Shown piece by piece: positions 32,350 through 40,610 of a stretch of DNA of 64,000 nucleotides. How positions within the stretch are numbered: the stretch's first letter is position 1; every line of letters begins with the position of its first letter. The stretch is taken from assembly GCA_029782145.1 (NCBI GenBank), contig JAKOVH010000023.1, positions 124,001 to 188,000 on the forward strand, in the 5' to 3' direction. Source of the DNA: Actinomycetes bacterium (GTDB lineage Bacteria > Actinomycetota > Acidimicrobiia > Acidimicrobiales > Acidimicrobilacustridaceae). The notes under the pieces were generated by a model. It did no database searches, had not been told where the DNA came from, and saw only the letters and a list, made by a program, of their open reading frames with translations. The position numbers were made by a program, and so were the translations under genes.

Positions 32350-33096
32350 ATGTGTGGACGGTTCGTCAGCGCGTCACCGCCCGACCAGATCGCCCGGTAC
32401 TTCGACGCCGAGGCGCCGGAGGCAGCCCTCGAGCCCAGCTACAACGTGGCGCCGACCAACGACGTCTACGTCGTGCACGTCGACGGCAGCACCCGGCGGG
32501 TCGAGCCGATGCACTGGGGCTTCGTCCCGCACTGGGCGAAGGATCCCTCGGTGGGCAACCGCATGATCAACGCCCGGGCCGAGACCCTCGCCACCAAGAG
32601 CGCGTTCAAGCCGGCCCTGACCAAGCGTCGCTGCATCATCCCCGCCGACGGCTTCTACGAGTGGATGGCCGTGCCCGGCCAGAAGAAGAAGCAACCGATG
32701 TACATCCACCGCGACGACGGCGAGCCCCTGGCGTTCGCCGGGCTGTGGGCGGTGTGGCGGGACCCGAACGCGCCGCGAGAGGAGCGGGAGGCCGGCGGCG
32801 CCACGCTGCTGTCGTGCACGATCATCACCGGCGAGGCGAACGACAAGGTGCGCCCGGTGCACGACCGCATGCCCGTGATCCTGCCTCGCGACGCATGGCA
32901 GACCTGGCTCGACCCCGCCGTGCAGGACCTCGAGACGATCGGCAAGCTCCTCGTGCCGGCACCGTCGTCGATCATCGACCTGTACCCGGTGAGCACCGAG
33001 GTCAACAACGTGCGCACCAAGGGCGCCCACCTGCTCGACCGGGTCGACCCCACCAGCGAGGGCGAGCTCCCCGGCCAGGCCCCGTTGCTCTCCTAG
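32350..33096 (+). CDS. SRAP domain protein (YedK/HMCES-like abasic-site shield)
   Basis: 248 residues starting MCGRFV. Cys2, exposed after Met removal, forms the thiazolidine cross-link to abasic sites in single-stranded DNA. SYNVAPTND, MHWGFVPHWAKD, INARAETLATKSAF, RCIIPADGFYEW and PVHDRMPVIL are the family landmarks with the conserved Asn, Glu and His. The protein protects stalled forks from error-prone repair. Its start is leaderless. The gene ends 12 bp from the convergent HIT gene. Confidence 0.95.
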   Translation: MCGRFVSASPPDQIARYFDAEAPEAALEPSYNVAPTNDVYVVHVDGSTRRVEPMHWGFVPHWAKDPSVGNRMINARAETLATKSAFKPALTKRRCIIPADGFYEWMAVPGQKKKQPMYIHRDDGEPLAFAGLWAVWRDPNAPREEREAGGATLLSCTIITGEANDKVRPVHDRMPVILPRDAWQTWLDPAVQDLETIGKLLVPAPSSIIDLYPVSTEVNNVRTKGAHLLDRVDPTSEGELPGQAPLLS

Positions 33097-33108
33097 CGCT
33101 GGTCGTCC

Positions 33109-33513
33109 CTAGCCGAGGGCCTCGATGGCGCTGCGGAGCTGCTCGGCGACGGCGGCGAGCTCCTCGGGGGGCACGTCGGTGCGCGCCTTCTTGAAGTCGA
33201 TGTCGCTCTCGCTGTGGATCGGCAGCACGTGGAGGTGGGTGTGGGGCACCTCGAGCCCGGCGATGATCAGCGCCACCCGGTCGGCCCCGAAGGCGGCGAC
33301 CTGCGCCCGGCCGACCTTCTTGGCCACCACGGTGAGATGGGCGGTGGTGTCGTCGTCGAGGTCGAGCCAGTGGTCGACCTCCTCGACCGGCACCACCAGG
33401 GTGTGCCCGGTGGTGATGGGACCGATGGTGAGGAAGGCCACCGCGAGCTCGTCGCGGTAGACGAAGTGGCCGGGCAGCTCACCGGCGATGATGCGGCTGA
33501 AGATCGTCGTCAT
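33109..33513 (-). CDS. HIT-family hydrolase
   Basis: 134 residues. The histidine-triad motif is complete in VPHTHLHVLPI, and FLTIGPITTGHTLVVPVEEV is the usual upstream strand. HIT proteins hydrolyse nucleoside phosphoramidates or adenylylated nucleotides. The closest type by length and motif is the Hint/HIT-like actinobacterial group. The C-terminal helix is acidic/Ala-rich. Its start lies only 26 bp from the divergent phosphatidyltransferase start, with overlapping -10 boxes. Confidence 0.93.
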   Translation of the reverse strand: MTTIFSRIIAGELPGHFVYRDELAVAFLTIGPITTGHTLVVPVEEVDHWLDLDDDTTAHLTVVAKKVGRAQVAAFGADRVALIIAGLEVPHTHLHVLPIHSESDIDFKKARTDVPPEELAAVAEQLRSAIEALG

Positions 33514-33522
33514 GGTCCGCTG

Positions 33523-33532
33523 ATCGTAGAGT
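33523..33532. promoter_or_regulatory. Overlapping divergent -10 boxes
   Basis: Plus-strand TAGAGT (33527-33532) ends 7 nt before ATG 33540. Minus-strand TACGAT (33528-33523) ends 9 nt before ATG 33513. The two share two base pairs inside a 26-bp intergenic gap, so both transcripts would be leaderless or nearly so and could not start at the same time. Confidence 0.6.
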
Positions 33533-33539
33533 GCCGCCC

Positions 33540-34193
33540 ATGCCCTCGCCCCCGACGCCGGCCGGTCCGTCCGACGCGTCGGCGGTGCCCAGGACCGGCG
33601 AGGACCGGATCCTGACGGTCCCCAACGCCATCACGCTGGTGCGCCTGGCGTGCCTGCCGCTGTTCGTGTGGCTCCTGCTCGGCCAGGGCGATCGAGCCGC
33701 CGCCGGCTACCTGCTCGGCCTGCTCGGCGCCACCGACTGGGTCGACGGGTACATCGCCCGGCGCTGGCACCAGGTCTCGACCGTCGGGAAGATCCTCGAT
33801 CCCGTGGCCGACCGGCTGCTGTTCTTCACCGCCGTGGTGGCCATCATCATCGACGACGCCGCCCCCCGGTGGTTCTGCATCGCGGTGCTCGCCCGCGAGG
33901 CGCTCGTGGCGGGCGCGACCCTCGTCCTCGCCGCGCTCGGCGCGCGGCGCATCGACGTGACGTGGTACGGCAAGGCGGGCACCTTCGGCCTGATGTGCGC
34001 GTTCCCGCTGTTCGTGCTGGGCTCGAGCGACGCCTTCTGGGCCGACACGGCCGCGGTCGCCGCCTGGTTCTGCGCCGTCCCCGGCCTGGTGATGTCGTAC
34101 TACGCCGCCGTCACCTACGTGCCGATCGCCCTGCGCGCCCTGCGGGAGGGCAGGCAGGGCCGAGCGCACGGGGGCGCCGCCGAGAGCCGGTGA
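33540..34193 (+). CDS. pgsA: CDP-alcohol phosphatidyltransferase (PgsA-like)
   Basis: 217 residues with about five membrane helices. The CDP-alcohol motif DGxxARxxxxxxxxGxxxDxxxD is perfect: DWVDGYIARRW, then VGKILDPVADR, with all four aspartates. It couples CDP-diacylglycerol to an alcohol head group, most likely glycerol-3-phosphate or inositol phosphate. ATG 33540 fits the leaderless -10. The phosphatidylglycerol it may help make is the acceptor of the lysyltransferase 3 kb upstream. Mycobacterial pgsA2 also sits a few genes before gcvH. Confidence 0.9.
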   Translation: MPSPPTPAGPSDASAVPRTGEDRILTVPNAITLVRLACLPLFVWLLLGQGDRAAAGYLLGLLGATDWVDGYIARRWHQVSTVGKILDPVADRLLFFTAVVAIIIDDAAPRWFCIAVLAREALVAGATLVLAALGARRIDVTWYGKAGTFGLMCAFPLFVLGSSDAFWADTAAVAAWFCAVPGLVMSYYAAVTYVPIALRALREGRQGRAHGGAAESR

Positions 34194-34202
34194 GCCGGGG
34201 GG

Positions 34203-34208
34203 TAGGTT
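34203..34208 (+). promoter_or_regulatory. -10 box TAGGTT for the GDP-mannose pyrophosphorylase gene
   Basis: TAGGTT lies 48 bp before ATG 34256, leaving a leader of about 40 nt with ribosome site GGAG. Confidence 0.4.
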
Positions 34209-34255
34209 CACACCTGGAGGCCGTGCACGCGGCCCGCGACGAACGGAGACAGCCA

Positions 34256-36742
34256 ATGAAGGCGGTCATCATGGCCGGAGGTGAGGGGACGCGGCTGCGG
34301 CCGCTCACCTCCAACGCCCCCAAGCCGCTGCTGCCGCTGGTCAACCGCCCGATGATGGAGCACATCGTCGGGTTGCTGGCGCGCCACGGCATCGACGACA
34401 TCGTCGTGACCGTGGCGTTCATGGCCAACGCCATCCGCGACTACTTCGGCGACGGCTCCGAGTTCGGCGTGAAGATGACCTACGCCACCGAGGAGTCCCC
34501 GTTGGGCACCGCCGGTTCGGTCCGCAACGCCATGGAGCACCTCACCGAGCGGTTCGTGGTGATCTCCGGTGACGTCCTCACCGACATCGACCTCGGCGCC
34601 ATCGTCGACTTCCACGAGCGCAACGACGCCCTGGCCACCATCGGGCTGGCCCACGTCGACAACCCCCTCGAGTTCGGCATCGTCATCACCCGGGAGGACG
34701 GCTCGATCGAGCGCTTCCTGGAGAAGCCGACCTGGGGGCAGGTCTTCTCCGACACCATCAACACCGGCATCTTCGTGCTCGAGCCCGAGATCTTCGACTA
34801 CATCGAGCCCGACCGGCCGGTCGACTTCTCCGGCGAGGTGTTCCCGCAGCTGCTGAAGGACCGCAAGCCCCTGTTCGGGGCCATCGCCGAGGGCTACTGG
34901 GAGGACGTGGGCACCCTCGAGGCCTACGTGCGGGCCCACAAGGACATCCTCGACGGCAAGGTCACGGTGGAGATCCCCGGCTTCGAGATCCGCCCCGGCG
35001 TGTGGGTCGGGGAGAGCGCCGACGTGCACCCGGAGGCCGCCATCGCCGGGCCCGCGGTGATCGGCGACAACTGCCGCGTCGAGCCGGGCGCCACGATCGG
35101 CGAGTACACGGTGCTGGGCTCCAACGTGCGCGTGCGCGACGACGCCTTCCTCGAGCGGACCGTGATCAACGACAACGCCTACCTCGGCGAGGGGCTGCGC
35201 CTGCGGGGCACGGTGGTGGGCCGCTCCTGCGACCTGCGCGCAGGCGTGCGCACCGAGGAGGGCGTCGTCATCGGCGACGAGTGCTTCCTCGGCGAGGAGG
35301 CCCAGCTCGGCCCGGGCGTGAAGGTCTACCCGTTCAAGACGATCGAGGCCGGCGCCGTCGTCAACGAATCGATCGTGTGGGAGTCGCGTGGGGCCCGCAG
35401 CCTCTTCGGTGGCACCGGCGTGGCCGGCCTCGCCAACGTCGACATCACCCCCGAGTTCGCGGCGCGCGTCGCGATGGCCTTCGGCGGCACCATCAAGAAG
35501 GGCTCCACGGTCATCACCTCGCGCGACTCGAGCCGGTCCGCGCGCATGCTCAAGCGGGCGCTGATGGCCGGCCTCAACGGCGTCGGGGTCAACGTCGAGG
35601 ACCTCGAGGTGGCCTCCGTGCCGGTCACCCGGTTCATCATGCGCCGGCCGACGGCCAGGGGCGGCATCACCGTGCGCCTGGTGAAGGACGACCCGCAGTC
35701 GGTGGTCATCCGCTTCTTCGACGAGAACGGCCTCGACATCACCGAGGAGGCCCAGCGCAAGATCGAGCGGCTGTACGCCCGTCAGGACTTCCGCCGGGTG
35801 TTCCCCGGGGAGATCGGCGACATCGGCTTCGCGCCCCGGGCGCTCGAGCACTACTCCACGGCGCTCGAGGCCACCGTCGACGTGGAGGCCATCCGGGCCG
35901 CCACGTTCAAGGTGGTCATCGACTACGCCTACGGCTCGGCCTCCTTCGCCATGCCCAACGTGCTCGGCAAGCTCGGCCTCGAGGTGCTGGCCGTCAACCC
36001 GTTCGTGTCCACCGCCGGTGTGCTGCGCGACGACATCGACGAGCACGCCCGGCGCGTCGGCGACCTGGTGCGCACGTCGGGCTCGCAGCTCGGCGGCGTG
36101 ATCGACCCCGACGGCGAGCAGCTGCGCCTCATCGACGACGAGGGCCACGTGCTCAGCCACACCGAGGCGCTGCTCGCCATCCTCACCCTCCTGCCCGGCA
36201 ACCTCTTCGGCGACCGGGTGGCGCTGCCGGTCAACACCACGTCGCGCGCCGAGTCGCTGCTCGAGCCGCACGGCATCGCGGTCACGTGGACGAAGCTGTC
36301 GAACCCGGCCCTCATGGACGCCGCCACCGAGCCGGGCATCGGTTTCGCCGGCAACCAGAGCGGCAACTTCATCCTGCCCGGGTTCATGCCCGGCTTCGAC
36401 GCCGCCGCCACGTTCGTGAAGGTGCTCGACCTGCTCGCCAAGCACAAGGTGAAGCTCTCCGACGTGGTGGCCGACCTGCCACGGAGCCACGTGGTCCACG
36501 AGCAGGTCGTCACCCCGTGGGACCAGAAGGGTGCGGTCATGCGCACGCTGATGGAGCAGAGCAAGGACCGCCGGGTCGTGCTGGTCGACGGCGTGAAGGT
36601 CCTCCACGACGACGGGTGGGCGCTGGCGCTGCCCGATCCCGAGGAGCCCGTCACCCACATCTGGGCCGAGGGCACCTCGAACGACGCCGCCCGGCGCCTG
36701 GCCCAGGAGTACGCCCGGCGCATCCGCCAGATGGTCCGCTGA
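34256..36742 (+). CDS. Mannose-1-phosphate guanylyltransferase fused to a phosphomannomutase-like domain
   Basis: 828 residues. Residues 1-230 are an intact nucleotidyltransferase (MAGGEGTRLRPLT...PKPLLPLVNRP; VVISGDVLTDID; GYWEDVGTLEAY). Residues 245-375 are left-handed beta-helix hexapeptide repeats. Residues 380-828 resemble phosphohexomutases, but the phosphoserine loop (normally TASHNP) reads GGITVRLVKDDPQS at 469-482 and the metal loop (normally DxDxDR) reads DPDGEQL at 617-623. The mutase half is therefore probably inactive or regulatory. It should supply GDP-mannose for glycans. A GGAG site precedes ATG 34256. Confidence 0.88.
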   Translation: MKAVIMAGGEGTRLRPLTSNAPKPLLPLVNRPMMEHIVGLLARHGIDDIVVTVAFMANAIRDYFGDGSEFGVKMTYATEESPLGTAGSVRNAMEHLTERFVVISGDVLTDIDLGAIVDFHERNDALATIGLAHVDNPLEFGIVITREDGSIERFLEKPTWGQVFSDTINTGIFVLEPEIFDYIEPDRPVDFSGEVFPQLLKDRKPLFGAIAEGYWEDVGTLEAYVRAHKDILDGKVTVEIPGFEIRPGVWVGESADVHPEAAIAGPAVIGDNCRVEPGATIGEYTVLGSNVRVRDDAFLERTVINDNAYLGEGLRLRGTVVGRSCDLRAGVRTEEGVVIGDECFLGEEAQLGPGVKVYPFKTIEAGAVVNESIVWESRGARSLFGGTGVAGLANVDITPEFAARVAMAFGGTIKKGSTVITSRDSSRSARMLKRALMAGLNGVGVNVEDLEVASVPVTRFIMRRPTARGGITVRLVKDDPQSVVIRFFDENGLDITEEAQRKIERLYARQDFRRVFPGEIGDIGFAPRALEHYSTALEATVDVEAIRAATFKVVIDYAYGSASFAMPNVLGKLGLEVLAVNPFVSTAGVLRDDIDEHARRVGDLVRTSGSQLGGVIDPDGEQLRLIDDEGHVLSHTEALLAILTLLPGNLFGDRVALPVNTTSRAESLLEPHGIAVTWTKLSNPALMDAATEPGIGFAGNQSGNFILPGFMPGFDAAATFVKVLDLLAKHKVKLSDVVADLPRSHVVHEQVVTPWDQKGAVMRTLMEQSKDRRVVLVDGVKVLHDDGWALALPDPEEPVTHIWAEGTSNDAARRLAQEYARRIRQMVR

Positions 36743-36828
36743 ACGCCCCATGACGTCGTCGACCACCACGGCGGGAGCCGCGGCCGTCCCGATGCGCGCT
36801 CCCCGTGTCCGGCCCGAGGGCGATCGGG

Positions 36829-36834
36829 TAGCGT
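36829..36834 (+). promoter_or_regulatory. -10 box of leaderless gcvH promoter
   Basis: TAGCGT ends 7 nt before ATG 36842. Confidence 0.65.
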
Positions 36835-36841
36835 TCGCGCC

Positions 36842-37225
36842 ATGCACCTGCCCGACGACCTCCGCTACTCGTCCGACCACGAATGGGTTCGCCTCGAGGA
36901 CGGCAAGGTCCGGATCGGCATCACCGACTACGCGCAGGACGCGCTGGGCGACGTCGTCTACGTCGAGATGCCCGAGATCGGCGCACAGCTCGAGGCGTCG
37001 GCCAAGGTGAGCGAGGTCGAGTCGACCAAGTCGGTGTCCGACATCTACGCGCCGGTCGCCGGCCGGGTGGTCGCGGTCAACAGCGATCTGGCGGACAGCC
37101 CCGAACGCCTCAACGACGATCCCTACGGTGAGGGCTGGATCTGCGTGATCGAGCCGGACGACCCCTCCGCACTCGACGCGCTGCTCGACGCCGAGGCGTA
37201 CCGGCGGTTGATCGAAGGGTCGTGA
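36842..37225 (+). CDS. gcvH: Glycine cleavage system H protein
   Basis: 127 residues. The lipoyl-lysine lies in VSEVESTKSVSDIYAPVAG. The N-terminal SSDHEWV and the GEGWICVIE segment are typical. GcvH shuttles the aminomethyl group among GcvP, GcvT and Lpd. GcvT and GcvP are encoded 14-19 kb away; lpd is not in the window. The stop overlaps the FHA gene start by 1 bp (TGATG). The order gcvH-FHA-MerR-DUF151 matches the mycobacterial Rv1826-Rv1829 cluster. Confidence 0.96.
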   Translation: MHLPDDLRYSSDHEWVRLEDGKVRIGITDYAQDALGDVVYVEMPEIGAQLEASAKVSEVESTKSVSDIYAPVAGRVVAVNSDLADSPERLNDDPYGEGWICVIEPDDPSALDALLDAEAYRRLIEGS

Positions 37226-37725
37226 TGGCGGTGGCGGAGGTCTTCTGCAACAACTGCGGGCACCGCAACCCACTGGGCGCGAACTTCTGCTCGTCGTGCG
37301 GCGCGGTGCTCGAGTCGGTGTCACCGGAGAACACCACCATCACGTTCCATCCGGTGTCGCCCGCCGACCCTGTCGAGGAGGAGGTCAGCCTTCCCCTCGA
37401 GGAGATGCCGGCCGACGTCGGCATGCTCGTGGTGCGACGGGGGCCGAAGGCGGGGAGCCGCTTCGCGCTCGACAAGGCGTGCGTCACCGCGGGTCGCCAT
37501 CCCGACTCCGACATCTTCCTCGACGACATCACCGTGTCGAGGCGCCACGCCGAGATCCGCCGCACACCCGACGGCGGGTACGAGGCGTGCGACACCGGCT
37601 CGCTGAACGGCACCTACCTGAACCGCGAGCGCATCGACGTCGCCCCGCTCACCAACGGCGACGAGCTCCAGATCGGCAAGTTCAAGCTGGTCTTCTACCG
37701 AGGTGCGGGCGACGAGGAGTCATGA
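37225..37725 (+). CDS. Zinc-ribbon FHA-domain protein (GarA/OdhI-like position)
   Basis: 166 residues. The N-terminus has a double CxxC zinc ribbon (CNNCGHRNPLGANFCSSCG). The C-terminal FHA domain shows AGRHPDSDIFLDDITVSRRHAEI and GSLNGTYLNRERID, the phosphothreonine-binding signature. In mycobacteria the gene at this position is garA, which controls 2-oxoglutarate metabolism after phosphorylation of an N-terminal ETTS motif. That motif is not evident here and is replaced by a zinc ribbon, so regulation may differ. It overlaps gcvH by 1 bp and the MerR gene by 4 bp. Confidence 0.88.
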   Translation: MAVAEVFCNNCGHRNPLGANFCSSCGAVLESVSPENTTITFHPVSPADPVEEEVSLPLEEMPADVGMLVVRRGPKAGSRFALDKACVTAGRHPDSDIFLDDITVSRRHAEIRRTPDGGYEACDTGSLNGTYLNRERIDVAPLTNGDELQIGKFKLVFYRGAGDEES

Positions 37726-38900
37726 CGACCGAACGCACCCACCTCTCGATCGGGGAGGTGCTCTCGCTGCTGCAGCCGGAGTTCCCCGACATCACGATCT
37801 CGAAGATCCGGTTCCTCGAGAGCCAGGGCCTGCTCGACCCCGAGCGCACGCCGTCGGGCTACCGGAAGTTCCACGACGACGACATCGAGCGCTTGCGTTG
37901 GATCCTGACCCAGCAGCGTGACCACTTCCTGCCCTTGAAGGTGATCAAGGACCGCCTCGCCGCTGGCGACCTGGGCGCCGGGGCGCCGGAGGGCGTGCTG
38001 CCCCTCGGGGAGACGTCGTCGGTCGGCGCGCCGGAGCCGGCGGCGGTGGCCGCGTCGCCGTCGGGCACCCCAAGCGCCCAGGCGGGCACCGCACGCCGTG
38101 GTGGCACCGAGCCGGCGCGGTCGGCGACGAGCCCACCGCCGCCCGCCGAGCCCTCCACCGCCCGTCAGCCGACGGCTCCGGCCCACTCGTCGGACAACGG
38201 CACGGCCGGTGGAGCCGCCGCGGCCGCCGAGAGCCCAGCCGAGGACCACGAGCGCGCCGAGAGCGTGGGTCGCCTGGTCGAGGCGCCGGAGCAGGCCGAG
38301 CCCGCGGAGCCGGCCGGCGCCCAGCCCGCCGACGCCGCGCCGGCCGGCACCGACTCCGACTCGGACTCCGCCGCGACCGACACCGAGACCGCGCCCGGCG
38401 GAGGGCACGGCAAGGCCGGCCGCCGCCGCCACCCGACCCGCCACCAACCGGGCGAACCCACCCCCGCCCTGGGGGCGGAGGACGAGCCCGAGGCCGGACC
38501 GGACACCGAGCCCGGCCCAGCCCTCCTGTCGCTGGAGGACCTCTCGGCTCGCAGCGGGCTGACCCCTCGGGAGATCGGCGAGCTCGAGAAGTACGGGCTC
38601 ATCCACCCCGAGCACGACGGCCCCGACGGCGGCTACGACGAGGAGGCGCTGGTGGTGGCCCGGCTGGCCGCCGGCTTCAACCGCTTCGGGATCGAGCCGC
38701 GCCACCTGCGCATGTACAAGGTGGCGGCCGAGCGCGAAGCCGGCCTGTTCGAGCAGCTCATCAGCCCGCTGCTCAAGCAGCGTCGGCCCTCGGCCCGCCA
38801 GCAGGCCGTCGACATGCTCGAGGAGCTCGCCGAGCTCGCCGACGACCTGCGTGCCGCCATGGTGCGCAGCGCGCTGCGCGAGTACCTCGGGGGGTCCTGA
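37722..38900 (+). CDS. ftsR: FtsR-like MerR-family regulator with long disordered insert
   Basis: 392 residues against about 250 for the usual family member. An N-terminal MerR winged helix (LSIGEVLSLLQPEFPDITISKIRFLESQGLL; SGYRKFHDDDIERL) occupies residues 1-80. A second helical DNA-binding-like part (LSLEDLSARSGLTPREIGELEKYGLI) and dimer helix follow at about 265-392. Between them lies about 180 residues of Ala/Pro/Glu/Ser/Thr low complexity. Corynebacterial FtsR and mycobacterial Rv1828 occupy the same locus and control ftsZ. ATGA overlap with the FHA gene. Confidence 0.85.
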   Translation: MTTERTHLSIGEVLSLLQPEFPDITISKIRFLESQGLLDPERTPSGYRKFHDDDIERLRWILTQQRDHFLPLKVIKDRLAAGDLGAGAPEGVLPLGETSSVGAPEPAAVAASPSGTPSAQAGTARRGGTEPARSATSPPPPAEPSTARQPTAPAHSSDNGTAGGAAAAAESPAEDHERAESVGRLVEAPEQAEPAEPAGAQPADAAPAGTDSDSDSAATDTETAPGGGHGKAGRRRHPTRHQPGEPTPALGAEDEPEAGPDTEPGPALLSLEDLSARSGLTPREIGELEKYGLIHPEHDGPDGGYDEEALVVARLAAGFNRFGIEPRHLRMYKVAAEREAGLFEQLISPLLKQRRPSARQQAVDMLEELAELADDLRAAMVRSALREYLGGS

Positions 38901-38953
38901 AGGCCCGCTCCCTCGAGGGCGCCATCCCGTCGCCGATCGCCCCGGCCGACCGG

Positions 38954-38959
38954 TAGGGT
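38954..38959 (+). promoter_or_regulatory. -10 box before the DUF151 gene
   Basis: TAGGGT ends 7 nt before ATG 38967. The intervening GGAGG could alternatively serve a start at 38976. Confidence 0.5.
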
Positions 38960-38966
38960 TCGGAGG

Positions 38967-39464
38967 ATGGTGCAGATGGAGTTGATCGCCGTGCGAGTCG
39001 AGCTCCCCGGCAACACCCCGGTGGTCGTGCTGCGCGAGGTGGGAGGTGAGGGCCGACTCCTGCCGATCTTCATCGGGCAGCCGGAGGCCACCGCGATCGC
39101 CTTCGCCCTCGACGGCGTGGTGACGCCCCGACCCATGACCCACGACCTCATGCGCGACCTGCTCGAGGAGCTGGGCGCCAAGGTCGAGCGGGTGATCGTG
39201 ACCCACCTGGAGGAGGGCACGTTCTACGCCGAGATCCAGCTGCGGGCGGGCGGAGATCAGCACCGCGTCTCGAGCCGGCCCTCCGACGCGATGGCCTTGG
39301 CCCTGCGCCTCGACTGCCCGATCTACGCCGCCGACGAGGTGGTGGCCGAGGCCGGTCTGGTGCCCGACGACGACGGCGACGAGGGCGACGAGGTCGGCGA
39401 CGACGTCGTGGAGCAGTTCCGCGAGTTCATCGACAACGTCAACCCGGACGACTTCGCGTCGTAG
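38967..39464 (+). CDS. Bifunctional nuclease family protein (DUF151)
   Basis: 165 residues. The family core is clear: MELIAVRVELPGNTPVVVLREVGG, LPIFIGQPEATAIAFAL, RPMTHDLMRDLLEELGAKVERVIV and SSRPSDAMALALRLDCPIYAADEV. DUF151 proteins have reported RNase/DNase activity and occur beside FtsR-like regulators in actinobacteria. The C-terminal 40 residues are strongly acidic (DDDGDEGDEVGDDVVEQF). It is separated by 66 bp from the MerR gene with its own promoter. ATG 38976 is an alternative start. Confidence 0.92.
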   Translation: MVQMELIAVRVELPGNTPVVVLREVGGEGRLLPIFIGQPEATAIAFALDGVVTPRPMTHDLMRDLLEELGAKVERVIVTHLEEGTFYAEIQLRAGGDQHRVSSRPSDAMALALRLDCPIYAADEVVAEAGLVPDDDGDEGDEVGDDVVEQFREFIDNVNPDDFAS

Positions 39465-39564
39465 CGGGCTGGAGGCCGTCCAGGGCCTTCTCGCGGGAGC
39501 AGACCGCAGACCCCCGTGCCGGCCTCTGGTCCGCGCGGATTCAGACTCGTGTGAACGATTGCTT

Positions 39565-39570
39565 TACGGT
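39565..39570 (+). promoter_or_regulatory. -10 box of leaderless tetR promoter
   Basis: TACGGT ends 8 nt before ATG 39579. Confidence 0.5.
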
Positions 39571-39578
39571 CGACGCCG

Positions 39579-40226
39579 ATGTCGACGAGCGAAGGGCCGA
39601 AACGATCAGGGCGACCGGGGCCGCGACGCCCCGAGGGTGCGCCCGCAGGGCCCGAGGAGGTCCGTCGGGCGGTCCTCGACGCCGCGGCCGAGCTCTTCAC
39701 CACCCAAGGCGTCGGAGTGGTGTCGCTGCGGGACGTGGCGGCCAAGGCCAACGTGCAGGTGACGCTGATCGGCCGCTACATCGGCTCGCGCGACGCGCTG
39801 ATCGATGCGGTGATGGCGGACCTGGCCGACCAGGTCGCCAAGGGCGTGGTCGATCGTCCGTTGGAGCAACAGAGCTTCGACCCGGACTCCCCACTCGGGC
39901 GCTGGGCCAGGCTGCTGATCTACTTCGCGGTCACCGGTCGGGACCTGAGTGCGGTGGCCGAGCGGAACCCCGTGCGGGCGCTCGCCCAGGTCGCGGACGA
40001 CGCCTACCAGATCGGCGAGCTCGCGGCCCGGGTGCGAGGCGCGCAGATCCTCGCTTCCGCCTTGGGCTGGCGGCTGTTGGAGCCGTACCTGCTGGCCGCC
40101 GGCGGGCTGGACGACGTCCCGGTGGACGTCCTGCACGAGTCCCTCACCGAGCTGCACCGCAGGATCGGGTCGATGCCCTGGGAGGCCCCGGCCACCACGC
40201 GCAAGGTCCGCAACAAGCGAGGCTGA
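39579..40226 (+). CDS. TetR-family regulator
   Basis: 215 residues. After a disordered, Pro/Arg-rich N-terminus of 27 residues comes the TetR helix-turn-helix (VRRAVLDAAAELFTTQGVGVVSLRDVAAKANVQ split over two helices; VTLIGRYIGSRDALIDAVM). The C-terminal ligand domain is helical with no recognisable specificity. It stands at the left edge of the accessory block that separates DUF151 from the second conserved MerR gene. A start-site -10 box suggests leaderless expression. Targets are unknown. Confidence 0.87.
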   Translation: MSTSEGPKRSGRPGPRRPEGAPAGPEEVRRAVLDAAAELFTTQGVGVVSLRDVAAKANVQVTLIGRYIGSRDALIDAVMADLADQVAKGVVDRPLEQQSFDPDSPLGRWARLLIYFAVTGRDLSAVAERNPVRALAQVADDAYQIGELAARVRGAQILASALGWRLLEPYLLAAGGLDDVPVDVLHESLTELHRRIGSMPWEAPATTRKVRNKRG

Positions 40227-40289
40227 TCGCGCCACGACCCGCACATGCGCGTCGCATGCTCGCGAGCCGAGCGCCACAGCCCCTCGGGG

Positions 40290-40598
40290 TCAAGCGCTCA
40301 GGAGCTTGGCCTTCTGGGCGGCGAACTCGTCGTCGGTGAGCACGCCCTGGGTGTGGAGCTCGGCGAGCTGCTTGAGCTGTTCGATCACGGCGCTCTGATC
40401 GGGCGCCGCCGGCGGAGGAGGCGCCGCCGCCGGGGGCGGGGCGGCCTGGGCCTGGTAGGCCTGCTGGCGGTCGGCGTAGATCTGGGCGTCGCGTGAGGCG
40501 AACCTCTCGGCCTGTCGGCGTTGCACCCGGCCGCTGACGGCCGACGCTGTCCCGGCGACGACCGCGGTCCGGGCCACTCCTCGCAGCAAACCTGGCAT
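40290..40598 (-). CDS. SHOCT-domain protein
   Basis: 102 residues. The N-terminal helix is followed by a Gln/Ala-rich region, a Pro-rich linker (PPPAAAPPPP) and a C-terminal SHOCT motif (LKQLAELHTQGVLTDDEFAAQKAKLLS). SHOCT domains are short oligomerisation helices found at the ends of membrane or stress proteins. GAGGAGG precedes ATG 40598. The gene lies 12 bp after the DUF6325-type gene, in one operon with a second SHOCT protein upstream. Confidence 0.85.
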   Translation of the reverse strand: MPGLLRGVARTAVVAGTASAVSGRVQRRQAERFASRDAQIYADRQQAYQAQAAPPPAAAPPPPAAPDQSAVIEQLKQLAELHTQGVLTDDEFAAQKAKLLSA

Positions 40599-40610
40599 GG
40601 GTCCTCCTCA

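Noticed and set aside
34208..37324. 1038-codon minus-strand frame opposite the GDP-mannose pyrophosphorylase
   Set aside because: No recognisable domain; the plus strand carries clear enzyme motifs.
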